This document shows positions 18,729 through 25,517 of a stretch of DNA of 64,000 nt, one piece after another (positions within the stretch are counted from its first letter, which is position 1; the number at the start of each line of letters is the position of its first letter). Below the pieces are notes generated by a model, which was not told the DNA's origin, did no database searches, and saw nothing but the letters and a program-made list of their open reading frames with translations. Both the position numbers and the translations under genes were made by a program. The DNA is from an uncultured Akkermansia sp. (GTDB taxonomy: Bacteria > Verrucomicrobiota > Verrucomicrobiia > Verrucomicrobiales > Akkermansiaceae): the NCBI GenBank assembly GCA_944390825.1, contig CALXRG010000001.1, positions 62,001-126,000 on the forward strand. Reading direction: 5' to 3'.

Positions 18729-19838
18729 TCAGTGCTGAGCGGGATTCAGCAGGGACAACTCGGGGTCGAGGAAGATACCGTCCTTGCGAATCAGCTCACC
18801 GTCAAAATACATCTCACCGCCGCCATAATCCGCCCTCTGGATGCACACCAGATCCCAGTGCACCTGCGACTTGTTGCCGTTGTCGCAGTTTTCGTAGGCG
18901 TTGCCCGGCGTGAAATGGAACGAGCCGGCAATCTTCTCATCGAACAGGATGTCGCGCATCGGTTGCAGCACCTCGGGATTCACGCCCAGCGCGAACTCAC
19001 CAATGTAGCGGGCGCCTTCATCTGTATCCAGGATTTTGTTCAGCGCCTCACTGTTGCCATTGCAGGTGGCTTCGATGATTTTGCCATCGCGGAAGGTGAG
19101 GCGGATCCCGTCAAAAGGAATCCCCTGGAACACCGTCGGGGCCGTGTAGAAAATCGTGCCGTTGACAGAATTCCGGACGGGCGCCGTAAACACCTCACCA
19201 TCCGGGATATTAAGTTCACCGGCACACGGGATCGCCGGCATTCCTTTGATGGAAAACGTCAAATCCGTGCCCGGGCCTACGATGTGCACCTGATCTGTGC
19301 GCATCATCCGAGCGGCCAACTTGTCCATGGCGACTTTCAGCTGATCATAATCCGCCAGGCAGCAGCGGAAGTAGAAATCCTCGAAGGCTTCCGTGCTCAT
19401 GCCGGCTCCCTGAGCCATCGACGGGTTGGGCCAGCGCAGCACACACCACTTGGTGTGGCAAATCCGCCTCTCGGCCACCGGGCGCATGTGCTTCTGAGCC
19501 AGCTTCATGCGATCAGCAGGCACGCCGGAAAGCTCAAAATTATTGTATCCGCCCCGGATGGCAATGTAGGCGTCCATGGCCTTCATCTCCTCCAACTCAA
19601 AACCCGCAATCGAAGCGTATTGCTCATCTGTTGCCCCGGCGAACAACTCACGGGTCACGCGCCCATGGCGCAGGTGGATGTGGGGATAGCCGCCGGCTGC
19701 GCGCACGGCGCGAATCAGCTCGATAGCAATTTCGTCGGGAGCATCAATGATTTCCAGCAGAACGTGCTCGCCCGGCTGCACGCGGCAGGAGTGGCGGATC
19801 AAGCTCTGCGCCAATTGAGTAGTGCGGGGATCTGTCAT
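18729..19838 (-). CDS. M29 family aminopeptidase, copy 2
   Basis: 369 residues, collinear with copy 1 and carrying the same ligand blocks (GEFALGVNP, GSFHFTPG, VHWDLVCIQRADYGGGE). The N-terminal domains differ more than the catalytic C-terminal domains, which suggests an old tandem duplication with diverged substrate access. It lies 138 bases downstream of aroB on the same strand. No clear promoter was found directly in front, so read-through from aroB is possible. Confidence 0.92.
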   Translation of the reverse strand: MTDPRTTQLAQSLIRHSCRVQPGEHVLLEIIDAPDEIAIELIRAVRAAGGYPHIHLRHGRVTRELFAGATDEQYASIAGFELEEMKAMDAYIAIRGGYNNFELSGVPADRMKLAQKHMRPVAERRICHTKWCVLRWPNPSMAQGAGMSTEAFEDFYFRCCLADYDQLKVAMDKLAARMMRTDQVHIVGPGTDLTFSIKGMPAIPCAGELNIPDGEVFTAPVRNSVNGTIFYTAPTVFQGIPFDGIRLTFRDGKIIEATCNGNSEALNKILDTDEGARYIGEFALGVNPEVLQPMRDILFDEKIAGSFHFTPGNAYENCDNGNKSQVHWDLVCIQRADYGGGEMYFDGELIRKDGIFLDPELSLLNPAQH

Positions 19839-19976
19839 AATCGCTGTAGTGTTGTGGTCAATGTATCAAAAAAAGCGCAGGCAGGCAAACACGAAAACCA
19901 ACCGGCAGCGACGCACCGCGTTCCGGACCATCCGGTCGCCGGGGATGCGCCTTGCCGGTGTTGCCTCCAGCAACAA

Positions 19977-21086
19977 TCAGACGGGGGTTCTCAGGTGCAT
20001 CAGGGCCTCATGCATATCCTCCCGGGTTATACTCTCGGAGATGAAGGGCTTGCCCAGCTGCCGCAGCAGCACAAAGCGCACAGCCCCACCCATAAACTTC
20101 TTGTCGCGCGCAGCGCACTCCATCACTTTGGCCGGATCGATATGCCCGGGAAGCACCAGCGGCAGCTCCAGTGCCTTGAGCACATCGAGCACCTCGCGCT
20201 CAGCGGATGCACTCAGCCCCGCGTACCTGCGGGACAAATACAGTGCAGCCCTCATGCCCAGACTCACCGCCTCGCCATGCAGCAACTCGCCGTAGGGAAC
20301 ACTCGCCTCAATGCCGTGCCCCAGCGTGTGACCAAAGTTCAGGAAGGCCCGCACGCCACTCGTTTCCTGCTCATCCTCCTCCACGATTCGGGCCTTGATC
20401 TCGATGTTCTCCGTCATGATCTGCGGGAGGCTGGCAATCGTATCCAGCGTGAAGCCCAGCGGCATTTCATCGGCTAATTCCCGGAGAACCCGCAGCATCC
20501 CCGGCTTGCGGATGGCGGCATGCTTGACCATCTCGGCCGCACCCTCACGGAGTACACGCGTAGGCAAAGTTACCAGTGTCGTCGGATCCACCAGTACGAC
20601 CTTGGGCTGATGGAAAGCGCCGATGAGATTTTTCCCTGCGGCGATGTCCACTGCCGTCTTGCCCCCCACCGAGCTGTCGACCTGAGCCATCACCGTCGTG
20701 GGAACCTGGACAAAAGGAATTCCCCGGTAATAAATCGCCGCGATAAACCCCGCCATATCGCCCGCCACGCCGCCCCCCAGCGCGACCACAAACGATGAAC
20801 GGTCATGCCCGGCCTGAGCCATCTCATCCACGAGGGTCTCCACCGTACTGAGGTTCTTGCTTTGCTCTCCTGCCTCAAACACATGCACACTCGTGCTGAA
20901 GCCGGCGTCTTCCAAACTGGCCTGCACCCGCGAACCATACAGAGGGTACACGCAGGAATCCGTAATGATGGCCGCTCTGCCCTGCAGCCGCAAACGCGAG
21001 CAGGCATATCCAACCCCATCCAACAAATCATTCGCCGCATGAACGTCGTACGATCTGGACCCCAGCGAAAGTGATATGGTAGGCAT
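19977..21086 (-). CDS. aroB: 3-dehydroquinate synthase
   Basis: 369 residues. Converts DAHP to 3-dehydroquinate, the second step of the shikimate pathway. NAD-binding ALGGGVAGDMAGFIAA, PTTVMAQVDSSVGGKTAVD, and the zinc-ligand blocks EMVKHA, NFGHTLGHGIE and LLHGEAVSLGM are all present. The start at 21086 is set by a consensus promoter whose -10 box ends 6 bases upstream; the open frame further up is not used. It is divergent from gltX with a 192-base gap. Confidence 0.96.
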   Translation of the reverse strand: MPTISLSLGSRSYDVHAANDLLDGVGYACSRLRLQGRAAIITDSCVYPLYGSRVQASLEDAGFSTSVHVFEAGEQSKNLSTVETLVDEMAQAGHDRSSFVVALGGGVAGDMAGFIAAIYYRGIPFVQVPTTVMAQVDSSVGGKTAVDIAAGKNLIGAFHQPKVVLVDPTTLVTLPTRVLREGAAEMVKHAAIRKPGMLRVLRELADEMPLGFTLDTIASLPQIMTENIEIKARIVEEDEQETSGVRAFLNFGHTLGHGIEASVPYGELLHGEAVSLGMRAALYLSRRYAGLSASAEREVLDVLKALELPLVLPGHIDPAKVMECAARDKKFMGGAVRFVLLRQLGKPFISESITREDMHEALMHLRTPV

Positions 21087-21092
21087 GCGCGA

Positions 21093-21122
21093 ATTATACG
21101 GCAGACCGCTGTGCGAATGCAA
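21093..21122 (-). promoter_or_regulatory. Predicted leaderless promoter of aroB
   Basis: On the minus strand: TTGCAT (21117-21122), 18-bp spacer, perfect TATAAT (21093-21098), then 6 bases to the ATG. Confidence 0.75.
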
Positions 21123-21243
21123 GGCTTTATTGCGGCAGCCTCAATGCACCGCAGCAGCACCGTGGCGCAGCTGCACCCGGCACGCCAGGCGGGCGTGCTG
21201 ATCTGCCGGGGCATCAGGCAGTACGATTTGGTACTGTTTACTC

Positions 21244-21272
21244 TTGAAAAAAAGACGTACCAGGTGTATAAG
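21244..21272 (+). promoter_or_regulatory. Predicted leaderless promoter of gltX
   Basis: TTGAAA (21244-21249), 17-bp spacer, TATAAG (21267-21272), then 6 bases to the ATG at 21279. Confidence 0.7.
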
Positions 21273-21278
21273 CGGCGC

Positions 21279-22634
21279 ATGGCCACGACCGTTCGAACCC
21301 GATTTGCACCGTCCCCCACCGGTTACTTGCACATAGGTGGGGCCCGCACAGCCCTGTTCAACTATCTTTTCACCCGCAAAATGGGCGGCACCTTTGTGCT
21401 GCGCATCGAAGACACGGATCAGCAACGCCATGTCGAAGACGCCATGCAGGCCATCTTCACCGGCATGCGGTGGCTGGGGTTGGACTGGGATGAGGGCGAA
21501 GGCAAGGGCGGCCCCTACGAGCCCTACTTCCAGAGCCAGCGCAAGGCCATCTATGACCGCTATTTCCAGAAGCTGGTTGAGATGGGACGTGTCTACGAGT
21601 GTCCCGCCCCCAACAAGCGGGACAAGGACGGCAACGAGATTCCCGGCACGAGCGAGGGCACTGTCTGGCGCTTCCGCTTCAAGCGCGACGGCGTCATGAC
21701 GCTGCATGACCTTGTATGCGGCGACATCTCGGTGGACTACAGCAACGAAGAGAACACGCCGGACATGGTGGTCAAGCGCACGGATGGCTCCTACATCTTC
21801 CACCTCGTCAATGTCGTGGACGATATCGAGATGAAGATCACGCACGTCATCCGCGGCGAGGATCACATCATGAACACCTTCAAGCACCTGCAGCTTTTCG
21901 AAGCCTTTGGTGCAGAGCCGCCGGTCTACGCCCACATCCCGCTGATTCAAAACCCGGACGGCTCAAAGATGAGCAAGCGCGATGTCGGCGCTCAGCTCGG
22001 CAACTACCCCGAGGAAGGGTTCCTGCCCGACGCGGTGGTCAACTTCATTGCCCTGCTGGGCTGGAGTCCGAAGAGCGATGAAGAGGTCTTTTCCAAGGAG
22101 GAGCTCATCAACCTCTTCTCTCTGGAGCATGTGAACCGGGCTGCCGCGAAGTTTGACATCACCAAGTGCAAGTGGATGAACCAGCAGCACATCATGCGCC
22201 TCCCGGCGGAGAAGTTTGTCGAGCTGGCCATGCCGTTCTGCACCAGAGCCGGTCTGGAGGATACACCGCAGCTGCGCGAGGTGCTGCCCAGCGTGCAGAC
22301 CAAAGTCCAGCTGCTCAGTGAGGTCCCTGCCTGGGTGCGCTGGGTGCAGGTTCTCGACTATGAGCAAGAGGCGATGGCAAAGCTGCAGGACAACGCCCGC
22401 GAGATGCTTAACCTCTTTGCCGATGCGGCCTCCCGGCTCCCGGAATGGGACGGGGAGCAGGCCATGCAGCTTGTCAAGCCGATGACAAAGGAGCGAGGGG
22501 TCAAGGTGGGTGCGATGATGTTCCCGCTGCGTCTGGCGCTGACGGGGTGCCATGCCGGCCCCGGCATCGATGTGATCATGCAGGTTCTGGGGCGCGACGA
22601 GGTTCTGCGCCGCATTTCCGTATTTCCCCGCTGA
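21279..22634 (+). CDS. gltX: Glutamyl-tRNA synthetase
   Basis: 451 residues. Charges tRNA-Glu (or tRNA-Gln in species using the transamidation route). Class I signature: HIGH-type motif in FAPSPTGYLHIGGARTALF right at the N-terminus and SKMSKRDVGA as the KMSKS loop. The start at 21279 gives the normal MATTVRTRFAPSPTG beginning and matches the promoter; the frame is open upstream to 21111 without protein character. It is followed by queA after 129 bases. Confidence 0.96.
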   Translation: MATTVRTRFAPSPTGYLHIGGARTALFNYLFTRKMGGTFVLRIEDTDQQRHVEDAMQAIFTGMRWLGLDWDEGEGKGGPYEPYFQSQRKAIYDRYFQKLVEMGRVYECPAPNKRDKDGNEIPGTSEGTVWRFRFKRDGVMTLHDLVCGDISVDYSNEENTPDMVVKRTDGSYIFHLVNVVDDIEMKITHVIRGEDHIMNTFKHLQLFEAFGAEPPVYAHIPLIQNPDGSKMSKRDVGAQLGNYPEEGFLPDAVVNFIALLGWSPKSDEEVFSKEELINLFSLEHVNRAAAKFDITKCKWMNQQHIMRLPAEKFVELAMPFCTRAGLEDTPQLREVLPSVQTKVQLLSEVPAWVRWVQVLDYEQEAMAKLQDNAREMLNLFADAASRLPEWDGEQAMQLVKPMTKERGVKVGAMMFPLRLALTGCHAGPGIDVIMQVLGRDEVLRRISVFPR

Positions 22635-22763
22635 TCAGGCGGAGGGGGGGCGCAGGGCTTTTCCTGTCGCAGTTCACGACTTCCTGTGTTACCCCCTCCC
22701 CGGTGTGTTATCCTCTCCCCGGACCATCCGTTTTTCCTCTCCTCAACAAAGACTGCACCTGCT

Positions 22764-23738
22764 GTGAGAACCGTTGACTTTGATTATTTCCTGCCGGAAG
22801 AACTGATTGCCGACCGGCCGCTGCCGGATCGCGCTTCTTCACGCATGCTGGTTGTGCACCGTGATACCGGGCTGATTGAGCACCGGCATTTCTCCGATAT
22901 CCTGGAGTATGTGCAGCCGGGTGACCGGTTCATCCTCAATGATACGAAGGTCATTCCTGCCCGTTACTTCAGCAACGACGGCTCCATCGAGCTGGTGCGA
23001 GCCAACATGACCGATGAGCTGCTGTGGAAGAGCATGGTGCGCCCCGGCAAGAAGATGAAGGTGGGCCGCACGGTGCAGGTAGGCGACGCTACGGGCACGG
23101 TCGAAAGCATCGACGGTGACGGCTACCGCTACATCCGCTGGGATCGCCCGGTGGACGAGCAGCTGGGGCGCCTTGCCCTGCCTCACTACATGAACCGCGA
23201 AAGCGATCCCAGTGACAAGGAACGCTACCAGACGGTGTATGCTCACCACGAGGGTGCCATCGCGGCACCCACCGCCGGACTGCACTTCACCCCTGAAATC
23301 CTGGCAAAGGTACCGCACAGCTTTGTGACACTGCACGTCGGCGTCGGCACCTTCCGACCGGTGAAAACCGAGCGCATCGAGGATCACCACATGCACACTG
23401 AAACCTTTTTCATGACGCAGGAGACCTCCCGCGCCATCGAAGAAGCCAAGCGTGTCATTGCCGTGGGCACTACCAGCGTCCGAGTGATGGAAACCCTGGC
23501 CACACGCCACGGCCGCCCCCTGCCACCGGGCATGAGTGAGACGGATATCTTCATCTACCCCGGCTACGAGTTCAAGGTGACAGACGCCCTGCTCACGAAC
23601 TTTCACCTGCCGCAGAGCACGCTGATCATGCTCGTCTGCGCCTTTGCCGGCAAAGACCTCATCATGGAAGCCTACCGCCAGGCCGTCGGGATGCGCTACC
23701 GCTTTTTCTCCTATGGCGACTGCATGCTGATTCTCTAG
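22764..23738 (+). CDS. queA: S-adenosylmethionine:tRNA ribosyltransferase-isomerase
   Basis: 324 residues from GTG. Transfers the ribosyl part of SAM to 7-aminomethyl-deazaguanine in tRNA to give epoxyqueuosine. Family blocks: FDYFLPEELIADRPLPDR at the start, ILNDTKVIPAR, AAPTAGLHFT, TLHVGVGTFRPV, TTSVRVMETL and NFHLPQSTLIMLV. The GTG is preferred because the N-terminal block begins right after it; the upstream extension is low complexity. The product is slightly shorter than the E. coli enzyme. Confidence 0.94.
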   Translation: MRTVDFDYFLPEELIADRPLPDRASSRMLVVHRDTGLIEHRHFSDILEYVQPGDRFILNDTKVIPARYFSNDGSIELVRANMTDELLWKSMVRPGKKMKVGRTVQVGDATGTVESIDGDGYRYIRWDRPVDEQLGRLALPHYMNRESDPSDKERYQTVYAHHEGAIAAPTAGLHFTPEILAKVPHSFVTLHVGVGTFRPVKTERIEDHHMHTETFFMTQETSRAIEEAKRVIAVGTTSVRVMETLATRHGRPLPPGMSETDIFIYPGYEFKVTDALLTNFHLPQSTLIMLVCAFAGKDLIMEAYRQAVGMRYRFFSYGDCMLIL

Positions 23739-24125
23739 GCCGGAAGCGGGCTTTTGATTCGTCCCGGCGCGGCTGCCGGTGCCCTGACTTGCCGTGCCGG
23801 CGCTGCGTTGGCTTGGGGTGCGAGTCAAAGAAAAGCAACACAGCAACGGCATGCATCCAGCTGCCAGGCCGCTACCTATGGACTCGCGCTGGCCCCGGTC
23901 GCCGTCCTCAGCCGTGCATGCTGCAACTGCCGTGGCCGCCCCCCCTGGACAGAAAACGGGGCAGGAGACATACCCGGAGGGGGGAGCAAGTGACAAACTC
24001 AGCAGCACAGCACGCCGGCATGTGCACCTCGCGTCTCGGGAATGATGCCGGAGTACAAACAACAGAAAAACCGCTGCGGCCATGCCGGCTGCAGCGGTTT
24101 TTCTGTTGTTGCAAAAGCGGTTTGC
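23739..24125. other. Gap between convergent queA and the L25 gene
   Basis: No gene is seen in 387 bases. It ends in a strong bidirectional terminator. Confidence 0.5.
24058..24110. terminator. Bidirectional terminator between queA and rplY
   Basis: A perfect 20-bp stem (24058-24077 with 24091-24110) and a 13-base loop. An A run on one arm and a T run on the other let it work for both convergent genes. Confidence 0.88.
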
Positions 24126-24680
24126 TTAGGGCTTCACCACGGAGGCAAGCACCACGGTACCGTTGTACGGGGAGGTCACTCCGGCAGGAAGCGTCACAGC
24201 GGACATGCGGAGAGATTCCTTGAGCTTGACGTTGGTGATATCGGCCTCGAGGTAAGCGGGGATGTCCTTGACAGCGCAACGGACCGGCACCTCATAGACG
24301 ATCTGGTTGACCTGACCGCCCATAGCCACACCCACGGGTGTGCCCTTGAGGCGGAGCTCCACCTTCGTGCGGACGACGGTGTCGGGGGTCACCGCCTGGA
24401 AGTCCAGATGGGTGGTCGAATCAGTCAGGAAATTGCGCTGCACATCCTTGAGAAGTGCGAGCACTTCCTTGCCGTCAACGTCGAGCTTGACCAGGATATT
24501 GTCGCTCTCCGTCTGGGAAAGAAGCGAGCGAATCTCCGCTGCGCTCACCTGGACATTAATGTTACCTTCCACGGCGGCGCCGTAGATAATACCGGGGACG
24601 ATCCCCTGGGCACGCAGAGCGTTGAGCTTGCCGCTGCCGGTGAGCTCACGCTTGCTGACCTTGAGTGTGTACTCTGTCAT
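24126..24680 (-). CDS. rplY: 50S ribosomal protein L25/general stress protein Ctc
   Basis: 184 residues. N-terminal L25 domain that binds 5S rRNA (TLKVSKRELTGSGKLNALRAQGIVPGIIYG) followed by the TL5/Ctc C-terminal beta domain, the two-domain form common outside enterobacteria. It stands alone. The ATG is preceded by the AT-rich stretch TTAAATTCGCATATC without a Shine-Dalgarno sequence; TAAATT 8 bases upstream could be a -10 box, but I see no matching -35. Confidence 0.93.
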   Translation of the reverse strand: MTEYTLKVSKRELTGSGKLNALRAQGIVPGIIYGAAVEGNINVQVSAAEIRSLLSQTESDNILVKLDVDGKEVLALLKDVQRNFLTDSTTHLDFQAVTPDTVVRTKVELRLKGTPVGVAMGGQVNQIVYEVPVRCAVKDIPAYLEADITNVKLKESLRMSAVTLPAGVTSPYNGTVVLASVVKP

Positions 24681-25049
24681 GATATGCGAATTTAATTTGA
24701 AATGATGGTTTGTTTGGAGTTCTTCCGACGTCGGTGCCGTATTTCATCACCCGCCGGGCTGGTCTCGCCCCAGTCAGCGTGGCAGGAGCGGACCCGCAGC
24801 ATGCCACCGGGAGCCTCATTTGTCAAGCAAAATTTAATACTTTGTCGGCGCAATCTGTCCCGCATGTGCCGGGTTCATCCCCGCACCTCACCTAACGCGG
24901 AGCATAGGCAGCACCTGAAGGTACGCTTCTAACTTGTTGCTATCTCCGCCAAAGGAATAGAATAAGAACGCATTAAACATCATTTTTTCTCTTGCAGGGT
25001 TGAGCCCACTGTGTTAAAGTGGCTCCGCAGTTAAACCTGATACTAAGTT
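24681..25049. other. Divergent intergenic region between rplY and the HU gene
   Basis: No gene is seen in 369 bases. An AT-rich part (about 24950-25049) contains a possible HU promoter: TTGCAG (24992-24997), 16 bp, TTAAAG (25014-25019). Confidence 0.45.
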
Positions 25050-25322
25050 ATGAACAAAACTCAGCTTATCGACCTCATCCAGCAAGAGCTTGGTGCCGAC
25101 GCCACCAAGAAGTGCGCCTCGGACGCCCTCAATGCCACCCTGAAAGCCATCACTAAGGCTGTGGCTTCAGAGAAGGTCCAGCTGGTCGGCTTTGGTACTT
25201 TTGAGACCAAAACCCGCCCGGCCCGCACGGGACTTAACCCCCGCACGAAGGAAACCATTCAGATTCCTGCCTGCAAGTACGTGTCCTTTAAACCCTCCTC
25301 TTCCCTCAAGTCTGAGGCCTGA
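25050..25322 (+). CDS. hup: HU-family DNA-binding protein
   Basis: 90 residues, the standard HU/IHF length. MNKTQLIDLIQQELGAD opens the helical dimerisation part; GFGTFETKTRPARTGLNPRT is the conserved beta-arm region, with the Pro of the arm replaced by Leu or Asn-Pro at the tip as in many HUs. A dimer bends and compacts DNA. A near-ideal terminator follows 21 bases after the stop. HU and IHF cannot be told apart from this sequence. Confidence 0.95.
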   Translation: MNKTQLIDLIQQELGADATKKCASDALNATLKAITKAVASEKVQLVGFGTFETKTRPARTGLNPRTKETIQIPACKYVSFKPSSSLKSEA

Positions 25323-25343
25323 TATCCCTCCTTCCCGGAAGTC

Positions 25344-25381
25344 AAAAAAGCGCCGAAGCTGGTTAGCTTCGGCGCTTTTTT
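25344..25381 (+). terminator. Rho-independent terminator after the HU gene
   Basis: A 17-bp perfect stem (25344-25360 with 25365-25381) with a GGTT loop and a T7 run on the 3' arm. Confidence 0.93.
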
Positions 25382-25450
25382 GATTCTTTGCAGTACTGGG
25401 ATGGCCCTTGTGTTTTCCCCAGCCTGAGGGCGGCATTTCACCCTGCAGCT

Positions 25451-25477
25451 GCCAGGCGCGGCTCAACCGCGCCTGGC
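25451..25477 (-). terminator. GC-rich hairpin downstream of the GH2 gene
   Basis: An 11-bp perfect stem (25451-25461 with 25467-25477) with a 5-base loop, 41 bases beyond the GH2 stop. It lacks a T run. Confidence 0.5.
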
Positions 25478-25517
25478 TTGGGAAAGCAGCCCGTGAAAAC
25501 TGCCCGGCACAGAGGCA

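Noticed and set aside
18732-20477. 581-codon open frame on the plus strand
   Set aside because: Lies opposite an M29 gene and aroB, crosses their gap, and shows no recognisable motif.
21285-21302. GTTCGAACC as a possible tRNA T-loop
   Set aside because: It is the codons of the GltX N-terminus; no cloverleaf can be formed around it.
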